A model generated the notes under the pieces. The model ran no database searches, was not told where the DNA came from, and saw nothing but the letters and a program-made list of their open reading frames with translations. DNA of 64,000 nt from Podocnemis expansa (lineage: Eukaryota > Chordata > Testudines > Podocnemididae). The number at the start of each line of letters is the position of its first letter. The stretch's first letter is position 1. The translations under genes and the position numbers were made by a program. Below are positions 45,632-55,417 of the stretch, in pieces. Location: assembly GCA_007922195.1 (NCBI GenBank), contig ML682005.1, positions 42,637,957 through 42,701,956 on the forward strand. The letters run 5' to 3'.

Positions 45632-47040
45632 GGGTATGTCTACACTGGGGCTTTAAGTCGAATTGAGGGCCCTTAAATTGACTTAAATAAAGCCCTGTCT
45701 ATATTTAGAAATCATTAAGTCAACTTAAACAAGTGCTTAAGTCAATTTAATAACTCCTGCCCTGTAAATTGGCATAAGCTTTTAAGCTGACTTTACAGGG
45801 CAGGCTCCACCCCTTCCTCACCCCTAGGTGTGATGGGGCTGGGGCCTGATCCTGCCAGGGGGCCCGATCTGGCTCTAGCTCTGTGGTGAGGAGCTGGTGT
45901 CGGATTGGCTCCCAGCCCCTCACTGCAGGGGCAGGGACTGGCAGCCAGTTTCTGCAGGCTACAGAGAGGGGGCTGAGAGCCAGATGGGGCTCTCAGCCCC
46001 TCTCTGTAGGATACTGGGGCTAGGAGACTTCTGGGAGCCCATCTGGCTCCCAGAGGCTTGCGCCGCCCACGCAGCAGCTCAGAGTCAGGTCAGTTTCGCA
46101 GATAGGCTCCCAGCAGGCTCCTAGCCCCAGCAGCCTACGGAGGGGGCTTAGAGCTCCATCCGGCTCTTAGCCCCTCTCTGTTGTTGGCAATGGCTGCCTT
46201 GGGAGCAGCCATGGGTGTGGGTACCCAACACTGCCCCTGGCCACTTGCAAGCAGCCAGGGGAGCAGGGAGCCAGCATCTTCTCCAGGGGTCAGAGGAGCC
46301 TGCCATCCCCCCAGGGGTCAGGGAAGTCAGCATCTCCTGGAGGGGAGAGGGGAGCCGCGGCCAGTGGCAATGCCGGCTCCCCTCTCCCCTTTGGGAGATG
46401 CCAGCTTTCAAGCGGCCAGGGGCGATGCTGGCTCCTCCATCCCCTGGGGGAGATACAGACTCCCCCAGCTCCCTCGGGTGAGATGCCGGCTCCCTCCACC
46501 CCTGCCTGTTAGCACATTGACCTGGCTCCCACCCCCTCTTTACTAGCAGCGGAGGCTTAAAGCTGGCTCCTGCCAGCCATGACAAGTGCCCAGGGCCAAA
46601 TTTGCCGTCACATATCAGGTTAGGCGGCTCCGCAACAGAAGTGAAATTGACCAGGCTGCAGAGTCCAGCCACACCCACAGCCTCATCAATTTCACACCTG
46701 TGAAATTGACCAGGCTGTGGAGCCTCCTGCCCTGATAAATGATGAGGGGGAAATTTGGCCCCCAGTCACTTGTCACTGCTGGCAGGAGCTGGCTTTAAGC
46801 ACCCACTGCCAGTAAAGAGGGGGTGGGAGCCAGGTCCTTGGAGGGTAGGAGCTGGATCAGCCCCCTTCCAGATCGGCCCCTGGAGCCCATTGGGCTCAGG
46901 GTACCCAGTCCAGGCTAGAGGGTGGGGTAGGAGGAGGGGTGCTCTGGGTATGTCTGGTCCTTGTCTACACAGACATACCCTGAAGTCGATTTTACAAGGT
47001 TGACTTAAAGTCGACCTTGTTAAGTCAACTTCCAAGGCCC
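45632..47040. mobile_element. Large Harbinger-like MITE block with GC-rich core
   Basis: Left end GGGTATGTCTACACTGGGGC at 45632, followed by TTAAGTCGAATTGA and TTAAGTCAACTTAAA words. A mirror region near 46980-47035 (GAAGTCGATTTTACAAGG, TTGACTTAAAGTCGACCTTG) closes it. The right terminus is unclear because GGGTATGTCTG (46945-46955) and CAGACATACCC (46970-46980) form a small palindrome there. The 1.1-kb interior is GC-rich and open in several frames (up to 176 codons) without any recognisable protein. No target duplication could be fixed. Confidence 0.45.
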
Positions 47041-47056
47041 CCCCCCACTGTTAGTT

Positions 47057-47366
47057 AATGAAAAACAAAGGAGTCCTGTGACACTGTTGCCTTAGGTTAA
47101 ATAGAGATCTCAGTTGTTTTTCTTATGACGTGTGATTTGACCCCCCACCTCCCTCTCTGTGCTGTGTCCCAGTGTTTTAATCTTTACAACTGCTTTCATT
47201 TGCTGTTACAGTGTAACCTGATCTCATGACTTCCACTTCTCTGCATTTAATTTCCTCTCATTCTGTAAAGTCCTCATCTTTAAGCATCTGACAAAGTGGT
47301 ATTTTCTGCCATGAAAGCTCATGTTAGTCTTTTAAAGTGCCACTGAGCTCCTTGGTATTTTTTATT
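47057..47366 (+). mobile_element. Penelope-like 3' tail
   Basis: Starts with a short reverse piece (AAAACAAAGGAGTCCTGTGA), then the PLE 3' untranslated words shared with 41150-41407 (CCCAGTGTTTTAATCTTTAC, TTGCTGTTACAGTGTAACCT, CTCATTCTGTAAAGTCCTCA), then the tail with hammerhead-like core CTGACAA...GAAA (47289-47321). Its 3' end points toward the oppositely oriented PLE that starts at about 47396. Confidence 0.75.
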
Positions 47367-47487
47367 TAAAGTTTAATGTTTTTAGTGGGAAAGCCAGTTC
47401 ATGCTCTCATTCCAGCACAAGTTGATGGCACAGAATTTTCATATGAATTGTGACTCTGCAATTTCTTTTTGAAGTCTCGATCCTAGA

Positions 47488-47675
47488 CAATGTTCCCTCT
47501 AATGACTCGTAGACTGTGTGCGCAAACAATTTCTTTGTGTGCGCAAAGACATTTCTTTGTGAGCACCAGTATTAGCACTATTGATTTTTTTTTTGTGCGC
47601 ACTTTATTTTGTCGTGTGCACAGGTTTCATGACCTGTGCGCGCGCGCATACGCGCACAGCTTAGAGGGAACAGTG
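47488..47675. mobile_element. hAT-type MITE with alternating purine-pyrimidine core
   Basis: Terminal inverted repeats CAATGTTCCCTCTAA (47488-47502) and TTAGAGGGAACAGTG (47661-47675), 14 of 15 matching. The interior holds GTGTGCGCAAA repeats and a TGCGCGCGCGCATACGCGCA run (47637-47656). Flanks share TCTAG in offset positions, so the 8-bp duplication is not clean. It lies inside PLE coding sequence. Confidence 0.72.
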
Positions 47676-47734
47676 ACTAGATTAAATGTGACCAAGAGTA
47701 CTTACAGATAAGTCCTTTACTGAGTGGCTTGGGA

Positions 47735-47962
47735 CATGGGCGTTGCAGCCAGTGGGCCTGCAGGGCTGGTGCCCTGCATCACCCTGCCCCACATCTGGCT
47801 CAAGCCACCTGCCACTGGAGGGCAGTGGCAGGAACTGGATCTGGGCTGAGACCATGTGCTGCTAGCTGGCAGCAGCAGGAGCCAAACTGGGCACTGGGGC
47901 AGCACAGGGGGTTGGGCCTGGGGCCAGGCCCTGACCCTTTTGGGGGGGCAGCAGTGCCCCTG
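47735..47962. mobile_element. GC-rich hAT-type transposon inside the PLE
   Basis: Left end CATGGGCGTTGCAGC, right end GCAGCAGTGCCCCTG, imperfect terminal inverted repeats. Flanks GCTTGGGA (47727-47734) and GCCTGGAA (47963-47970) agree at 6 of 8. PLE codons run up to both edges (HLNLP on one side, SHSVKDL on the other). Confidence 0.75.
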
Positions 47963-48295
47963 GCCTGGAAGATTCAAGTGATAGCCTATTGGCTTTTGAA
48001 TGTTCTTATTTCTGATGTCAGCTTTGTGTTCATTCATTCTTTTGTGCAGAGACCGTTCAGTTTGTCTTCTGTATAAGGTGGAGGGGCATTGTTGGCACTT
48101 GATGGCATAAATCACATTAGTGGATGAGCAAGTGAATGAGCACCTGATGGAACAGCTGTTTTGATTAGGTCTTACGATGGTGTCATTAGTGTTGATGTGT
48201 GGGCAGAGTTATCAGCAGCGTCTGTTCCAAGGGTATGTGTCTGTCTTACTGTTTCTGTTGTATGGCCTGTAACTGCTGGTGAATATCCATTTGAG

Positions 48296-48669
48296 CAGTG
48301 GTTCCCAACCTGTGGTCTGGGAACCCCCTGGGGTCCGTGAACATCTTGCAGGGGGTCCATGGAGCCTCTCCCTACCGGGGCCAGAATCTAGCTATAGCTC
48401 TGATGCTCCCTGCCAGGGCTGCCTTTCCCTGCAGCACCTCCCCAGCAAGGGCAAAGGGCCATAACTGCTGTGGCTCAGCTCTGCTCCCCAACGGTGTAGG
48501 CAATGGTGGTGGTAGTGCTGCTCGTTGGTTGTCCCAGTGGTGCTGCCAGAGTGGTGCAGGCCAGAGTCTGCCAGCATGGGCCAGATTACATAATCAACCA
48601 CAGGGGCAAAAAGATTTTTTTTTTTTGTTAAAAAGGGGTCCCCAGCCTGAAAAAGTTTGGAAACCACTG
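48296..48669 (+). mobile_element. hAT-type MITE, left copy
   Basis: TIRs CAGTGGTTCCCAACCTGTGG and GTTTGGAAACCACTG. The interior block GGAGCCTCTCCCTACC, GATGCTCCCTGCCAGGGCTG and GGTGCTGCCAGAGTGGTGCA is shared with 52977-53333. Same orientation as that copy. Confidence 0.8.
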
Positions 48670-49039
48670 TTCCAGTCAGTTCCACTTAACACTGTGCTGC
48701 TGACTTGTAACAAGCAGTAATAGCTTTTGCAATAGACAGCAGGTCATAAAGTTAATTTCTAGCTAACGTTCTACATCTAAGGGAATTGAGAAAATCCCTA
48801 ACAACAGTGGCAGACTATCTATACTCCTTTTAATCTACTACACTTGTAATCTATGTAATACATGAATGTTGTATGATTAGTAATCTGACACAGTGATAGA
48901 AAAGAGAAAGGGCAAACATTCAAATTGATGTGAGGGAAACAATCTTTCTTCTTCCAATTTCTACAAGCAGTGCATGAGTTAATGGGAAAACAAACATGAT
49001 GGAAGCTCATCCAGGTGACAATTAAGTATCCACCACTAG

Positions 49040-50235
49040 TTTAATGCATGTTATGGATGCAGGAAGAACCGTTGATGTGATATACCTTGATTTTAGTAAG
49101 GCTTTTGATACAGTTTCCCACAGCATTCTCATTGGCAAATTAAGGAAGTATGGGTTGGATAGGTGGACTATAAGGTGGATAGAAAACTGGCTAGATCAAC
49201 AGTTTCGGCGTGTAGGAATCAATGGTTCCATGTCTAGCTGGCAACCAGTCATGAGTGGAGTGCCCCAGGGGTCGGTCCTGGGGCCGGTTCTGTTCAACAT
49301 TTTCATCAATGATCTGGATGATGGAATAGACTGCACTCTCAGTAAGTCTGTGGATGACACCAAGCTGGGGGGAACTGTAGACACGTTTGGAGGGCAAGGA
49401 CAGGATTCAGGGAGACCTAGATAAATTGGAACAATGGGCCAATAAAAATCTTATGAAGTTCAATAAGGACAAGTGTAAAATCCTGCATTTGGGACGGAAA
49501 AACCCCATGCACTGCTACAGGCTGGGAAACATTCAGTTAAGTAGCAGCAGTGTAGAAAAGGACCTGGGGGTCATGGTGGATGGGAAGCTAGATATGAGTC
49601 AGCAGTGTGCTCTTGTGGCCAAAAAGGCCAATGGCATACTGGGCTGCATCAAAAGAAGTATTACCAGCAGATCAAGGGATGTGATCATTCCCCTCTATTC
49701 TGCACTGGTGAGGCCACATCTAGAATACTGTGTTCAGTTTTGGGCTCCCCACTACAAAAAGGACAGGGACATGCTAGAGAGAGTTCAGAGGAGGGCAACC
49801 AAAATGATTAAAGGACTGGAGCACAAGCCCTATGAGGAAAGACTGAAAGCATTAGGCTTATTTAGTCTGCAGAAGAGAAGATTGAGGGGGGATTTGATAG
49901 CAACCTTCAACTACTTGAAGGGATGCTCTAAGGAAGATGGAGCTCGACTGTTCTCGGTGGTAACAGAGGACAGAACGAGGAGCAATGGTCTCAAGTTGCA
50001 GTTAGGGAGGTCGAGGCTGGATATTAGAAAAAACTTTTTTACTAGGCGAGTGGTGAAGCCTTGGAATGAGCTGCCAAGGGAGGTGGTGGAGTCTCCATCT
50101 TTGGAGGTGTTTAAGGCCCGGCTGGACAAAACCATGACTGGGATGGTTTAGTGGGAGTGGTCCTGCCTCTGGCAGGGGGTTGGACTAGATGACCTATGAG
50201 GTCCCTTCCAACCCTAGGATTCTATGATTCTATGA
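49040..50235 (+). pseudogene. CR1 LINE, 5'-truncated, young-looking, one frameshift
   Basis: Frame 49044-49424 carries RT blocks: [34 protein letters not shown] and SVDDTKLGG. In the last, CR1 normally has FADD, so the motif phenylalanine and alanine are replaced by serine and valine. A frame change near 49388 leads to frame 49387-50151 (254 codons): [54 protein letters not shown], and the C-terminal [19 protein letters not shown]. The 3' UTR follows with GACTAGATGACCTATGAGGT, CCTTCCAACCCTAGGA and the TTCTATGATTCTATGA tail. This is the least decayed CR1 in the window. CR1 proteins are RT-endonucleases that copy their own RNA at a nicked site. Confidence 0.93.
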
Positions 50236-52976
50236 AAACAGCATTCCATCCTTGCTTCTATTAATAAAATAATTAACTAATCATAATTAACACCCATCAT
50301 ATTGAATTTTTCTGAATGATAGAAGAATCTACTATGAACCCATGTTTAATTCAGTGAAGAACGTCTATACAGCGATGAAAAGAGGCAGAACTTTTTGCTT
50401 CACATACTGATGTGAAAATATCTCTAGGATTCCCTAAATGGCAGCATTTTTAAGCCTGTAAATTTTAAGGGCCTTTTAAAAGCCTTAGTGCCCTTAGTGT
50501 TTATGAATTCAGAGGGAAGTCTCTAAGAGGGAATAGCATGTGCTATGTAATAGCATTGCAAGAACCACCTGTGTGTTGATCTGATTTAATACTTGGTATT
50601 TTGTATGGGAGACAAGTTGCCCCCTGGATCCTGAAAGCTCCTGAAAGAGGCACAAGTCCGTCCACTTTGGGAGGCTGTATTTGAGAATCACCTGTTCTCT
50701 GTCATGCCAATGAGACCTCATTGCAGAGAAAAGAGAAGGAAAAGTGAATGAATGAAGTCCAATTCGTTTTAACATGCTCAGCATTCCACTAAGCTTGTTC
50801 AGGACAAATATTCTTTGTTGGAACATCAGAGGGCTTATATTGACAGATCTGTGTATCTCAAATGGCAAAGCTGGGTGCTTTAAAACTCTTGTGAACGCTT
50901 CTGCCATGAAGTGTAATCCCTGAACAAACTACTTGCCTCCTCTGTAGCAGATTTTGACACATTTCCCAAAAGATTTGTCTTCCCCACCCACCAGATTTTC
51001 TCTTATCATAGAAGATTAAGGTTGGAACCTAGTCCAAGCCCAACTAAATGGGCCAGGCAGGGCGCTGTCTTGTAGTGGAGCTTGGGAGTGGATGTCTTTC
51101 TTTACAATGGATAAGGCTCTTTGGGATCCCTAGCAGCATGAGGACATGTTTTCAATGTTTCAGCACACCGATCGCATGCTGGTGTAAATCAGGAGCAACT
51201 AAAAGACCATCCCAGTAATAAAAGGGTACACAGAGGATGGGTGCTAAAAATTCCTAGGGGCAGAAAAATTTCCATTGAAAAAACAGGGTCTCTGTATAAC
51301 GAAAGAAACCAGAGCTGGCGTATAGCGGGGGGCGCTGTGCAGTGCTCAGCTCCGCAGACTTTGGTTCCATTCCTAATTTGCGCTGATTGCTGCCCACCTC
51401 CAGTGTGTCCACACCTATGTGATGCCCAAAGACCACAGGGCACAACTAAAGGTTTCAGGGTTTATTGACAGGAAACATTGCTCAAACAGCAGCAGGCTCC
51501 ATCCACCGTGGAAGGCCACCACCAGGGGTTCTCATGGAAGGGCTGGTTCATTTGGGCGTAGCAGAGGCTGTCAACGTCTTACACAGGAGAGGGGGATGAA
51601 ATTAGGAGCTCCCTAACCGCTCCTCCTCTTCCTCCTCTTCTTTCACGTGTGACTTCTTCACCTCCTTCTGCAAGACCACCTCCTTCTTCCTCTTCCTATA
51701 TCGACCCCCATGGCCTTCCTGCCTTCATCTCCTGTGACAACTCTGGCTCTTGCTCCTCCTGCATCTGCATCTCGCCATTCCCAGAAGGCTTCCGACTTCC
51801 CAGGTCTCAGCAGCAGGGGGCAGCTCTCAGCCTGGCTTTTTATGGGAGGCCCTGAGCTTCTGAGTTCAACTGGCACCTTCAGCCTCTATAGACAAGCCGG
51901 CCAGCAGGTCACAAAGGCCGTGTCACTCACTCACTGTGATGGACCAGAATGGGCCGGTCCCAATATGGCCAGAACTTTCCCCGTGGATCTGCGCACCCAT
52001 ATAAGGGAATATCCCACAAGCTTTGACCCTCTTTGGCCATCAAGCCCCCACTGCTGGATGCCCATGGACCCAGACGGTATGATCCGATGTGGCCATAAAG
52101 CAGCAGGCACTCTGTTGAAATGACACAGCAGGAAGCTACTGAGGTGCTGAAAGTTTATGGGATGTGCTCAGTGAGGATCCATGAAACTGAATGGATACCC
52201 AGAGTGCTAGTTTTTGCCAGGGTACAAGAGGCAAGGTTTCTGAGGCAGCATGACAGAAAACAAGGGTTCTGACCCAAATTAGCAGAGCTGTTTGAGCCTT
52301 GGACATGTCCATTTTCTGTGTAATTCTGGCACATCCAAACACCCCCGGGTCCCAAATCAGAATGAAAAGTTGGAATTTGTTGCTCCACTGAATTTCTGGG
52401 AAAAGGTTCTATGGCAGCCGAGACAAACTTATTGAAAGTCATGTTTGAAAAGGTGGAATCACTTTGTACAGACTTGATCGTTCTCACTTTTATAGTTGAC
52501 ACAAATAAAGTCAAAAGGAAGCACTGAACCAAATGTTGTAGTAACTTTTTTCTACAAATTTAGACAAAATTGAGACTCTTCACTGTCATCAGAGCACCAA
52601 TGTCTGACGTTTTACTGTTGTGCCAGAAAAGTTTCAACCGCCGCTAGTATTTAGTCACCCATTTTTCATTATAAACTTGTGAGCTGAATCAGCAGAGGCA
52701 GCACAAGGGCTGATTGAAATTTTTCTGTCAAACACCACTGTGGCTGCAAACTGGGTTTTCGAGAATAAAAGTACTGGTAGAAAGTATCTGCTTTCCTTGA
52801 CTTTTTTCTTCCCCCTTCACCCCTTCAGCTTTTTACTGGAAAACCAATGCCCCAACATCTTCAGCAGCAACACTTTGGGTTCTTAGGTCATAATTCATAT
52901 TTTTCTTTGCACTTTTCACACAAAAATTTCAGGTTTGGATTTTGATGCTTCAATGAAAAATTGAAATCTGCTCGTC
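50236..52976. other. Interior of the composite insert, unclassified
   Basis: 50236-51000 is AT-rich with one 132-codon minus frame (50509-50907) lacking any recognised motif. 51005-51060 holds a short CR1-end-like fragment (ATCATAGAAGATTAAGGTTG, CTAGTCCAAGCCC). 51290-52130 is GC-richer; its minus strand has a purine-rich run (51617-51700), and a TTTATTGACAGG at 51461 would be an AATAAA signal on the minus strand about 160 bp downstream of it. This could be the end of an unknown transcription unit or element. 52130-52976 shows nothing. Confidence 0.35.
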
Positions 52977-53333
52977 TAGCCGTTTCCAACCTGTGATCCA
53001 GGGACCCTCAGGTGTCCGCAGACATGCTGCAGGGGTCTGTGGAGCCTCTCCCTACCAGGGCCGGAATCCAGCTACAGCCCTGATGCTCCCTGCCAGGGCT
53101 GCCTGTTCCCACGGCAGCTCCCTGGCAAGGGGAGGGGTAGGGTGCCATAGCTGCTGCGGCTTGGCTGCACTCTCCAGCGGTGCGGGCAATGGTGGCTGTC
53201 CCAGTGGTGCCGCCAGAGTGGTGCAGGCTAGAGTCTGCCTGCATGGGCCAGTTACATAATCAGCCGGGGGGCTGCAAAGATTTTTCTTTTTGTTAATAAG
53301 GGGTTCCCAGCCTGTCCAAGTTGGGAACCACTG
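52977..53333 (+). mobile_element. hAT-type MITE, right copy
   Basis: Left end degraded (TAGCCGTTTCCAACCTGTG), right end intact (CAAGTTGGGAACCACTG). The interior matches 48296-48669 block by block, in the same orientation. Confidence 0.78.
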
Positions 53334-53472
53334 CATTTAAGGTTGGAGGTTGCCTGTAAGCAAGAAGGTCTGCGTCTCAAGGCTTGGGAGAGTGAGGGAT
53401 CATCCTGTAGGATGGGCTGTTCATCCCTGATGATGTGTTGTAAAGGTTTGAGTTGGAGGCTAATTGTGTTTT
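53334..53472 (-). pseudogene. Penelope-like element: RT C-terminal (thumb) fragment
   Basis: No start codon, but the minus strand from 53470 to 53334 reads without a stop: TISLQLKPLQHIIRD, EQPILQDDPSLSQ, ALRRRPSCLQATSNLK. This is the stretch that in PLEs joins the RT thumb to the nuclease linker, and it stops exactly at the hAT boundary. The next codons of the same PLE are at 48295 and below. Beyond 53472 the pattern is lost, so the PLE is 5'-truncated there. Confidence 0.75.
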
Positions 53473-54985
53473 TTCTATATAAAATAATAATATCTTTATA
53501 ATCTATGTGATAAAAATCCTAATAATAAGGTTGTTTTTAAAGAAAGAAGTACACAATTGTTTGTGTTACTATCTAAAAAATCCTTTTCTTGCTAGATTTC
53601 ACAGCATCAAAGAGATGATAATGAAAGCTGTTGTTGACTGCCTTGTTCTTGGGGGAAAATAAGTTCCATTGTACACATTGCAGAATTATAGATACTTAAT
53701 CCAATTTAATGACCAGCCACTCAAAGGGTCACATGAATTGGTGATACTAACCTACTTATATTATACAGGTGTCTCGCTATTTTTAAGTATGTTTATGCCT
53801 TCAGGTAGACTGGCTGGCCCCATTATCCAATTTTTAAAGTGACTTTGTAAAATACGTTTACTACATGTTCTAAAGGAAAGGTTATAATTTGACAATGATT
53901 TACAGTGACATGAGTACAATATATATTAATGGAGGTAACTCTTACAGAACTTTAGTATATTTAGTACTTGTTTTTAGTCACCTTGCACAAGAATTGCATC
54001 TGGCTCTTTTAATGTCCTCCCAAACAATGGTGAGGGTTACAGTCCATTGTGTGCAGGCATAACTCTTTATGGTAGGTCTGCCACACTGAGATACTTCCAG
54101 GCTGTGATTTCTGTTCTTTATTATATACAATGTCAATTTCATGTGCCTCTTCAAGTCTCTTTCATTTAAAAGTGATGCAGCCCGTCTCAGCTTTAACTTT
54201 ATTTTCATCTTTCTGTCCCAGTTTTTCTTAGTTCCCTGACACAGAAGGCTTGAGTCTAATTCTGCTCACAGACGTGAATCCCAGTTAGAGATAATCCTAT
54301 TAAATACTCTGTTATTTGTAAATATGCTCACAGACAAGGACTTTAGAAATGTAGAAAGTCCTGTGTTTTAAATGTTGTGGAGACTCAGGATTTTTCTTTG
54401 TTCACATGCACATTATAAAGCAGACATAATCAAGTAACTCTTGCATTATTTTTCTGGGTCTTCATGGCTCCAGCAAGTAACACTTACAGCTTGTTTCTGA
54501 AGCAACGTTCCTCTCATGTCTCTGATTGTTTCCTTTCATTTTTGGAGCTCCTTCAATTCAATATGCTAGCATCAGGATAGCATATACAGATGGATCAAAA
54601 CATGCCTGCCTCAGACTAAAGAGATACTGAATAATTCAAACTCCTTCTTTTCTTATGAAAGTTATTGATGTTTTGACCACATAGAAATAAATTATTGTAT
54701 TTTTGTAACAGAACTAAAATAACTTGGCAGAAGATTCTTGAGTCAGATGGTTATATGCCCAGGTATGTTGTGTTTCTCTAGTTCAGTCAAGTGGTGGTGA
54801 AGGCATAAATAATCAATGCTCCCCTTTGCCGGGACGGGATAACTCCTGGTCAGCTGGAGATGACAGAAAGCATTACTTGTGAATGCTGCTGTGTGAGAGC
54901 TTAGCATCAGTGAAGAATCAAAGAATATTCTGAAACTGTGTTGAACTGACCAATATTTGGTGTCTGCCTTTTTGGCTAGCTTCTC
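53473..54985. other. AT-rich DNA without recognised features
   Basis: No gene or repeat recognised. Confidence 0.45.
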
Positions 54986-54988
54986 TTT

Positions 54989-55414
54989 GGCTATGTCTAC
55001 ACTTCCCAAACTTAGTTTGAATTTGTTAATTCAAACTAATAAGTTAGAATGTAATTCGAACTATGTTCGAACTTATTAGTTTGAATTAATGACATGAAGT
55101 GCAGTTAATTCGGCATAACAGTTAATTACAGCTAATTGGACTTAACCTACTTTGTTGATTCAAACTAACTCTCTTTAGTTCAAACTAACAAAGCGGACTT
55201 AAATGTCCACACCATGACAAGTTTGAATTAAGGATCAAACTAAGGGCTTAGTTCAACCTAAAGGACACGTCTTAGTAGTTCAAACTAAGGTTTCATTAGT
55301 TCAAATTAAGGAATTTCTTAATTTGAACTAATGAAAGCCTAGTGTAGACAGTGGCTAAGTTGGTTCAAATTAAGCCTCCTTAAATCAAACTAACTTGCAA
55401 GTGTGGACATAGCT
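54989..55414. mobile_element. Harbinger-like MITE, palindrome-rich
   Basis: Starts GGCTATGTCTACACTT and ends AAGTGTGGACATAGCT. TTT lies on both sides (54986-54988 and 55415-55417), a possible 3-bp duplication. The interior is built of inverted and direct copies of TTAGTTTGAATTAA and TTCAAACTAA-type words. No coding capacity. Confidence 0.72.
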
Positions 55415-55417
55415 TTT

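Larger units (their letters stand above)
47396..48295 (-). pseudogene. Penelope-like element: GIY-YIG endonuclease half, split by two hAT-type insertions
   Basis: On the minus strand 48115-47963 encodes MIYAIKCQQCPSTLYRRQT, SLHKRMNEHKADIRN and PIGYHLNLP, the CxxC-containing PLE-type GIY-YIG nuclease; the family YIGQT word is YRRQT here. Upstream (48295-48120), codons give LKWIFTSSY, a cysteine and histidine-bearing linker and two adjacent stops. A 228-bp insertion (47735-47962) then cuts it; beyond, 47734-47690 continues in sense as SHSVKDLSVSTLGHI. A second insertion (47488-47675) follows, and 47487-47396 gives KEIAESQFI and further C-terminal codons. The N-terminal half is at 53334-53472. 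Confidence 0.8.
48296..53333. mobile_element. Composite insertion bounded by two direct hAT-type copies
   Basis: The outer left end is CAGTGGTTCCCAACC (48296) and the outer right end TTGGGAACCACTG (53333). The flanking octamers are CATTTGAG (48288-48295) and CATTTAAG (53334-53341), 7 of 8 identical. PLE codons stop at both flanks in the same frame and at the same place (Leu-Lys, read as CTCAAATG or CTTAAATG on the minus strand). So a single PLE was opened by a 5,038-bp insert whose ends are two full MITE copies. See the finding for alternative explanations. Confidence 0.65.

Noticed and set aside
46148..46678. 176-codon minus-strand frame
   Set aside because: It is the GC-rich core of a MITE-like block, with competing plus-strand frames over the same bases and low-complexity composition.
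50509..50907. 132-codon minus-strand frame as a possible gene
   Set aside because: No recognisable motif, no splice or promoter evidence; kept only as a remark under the composite insert.
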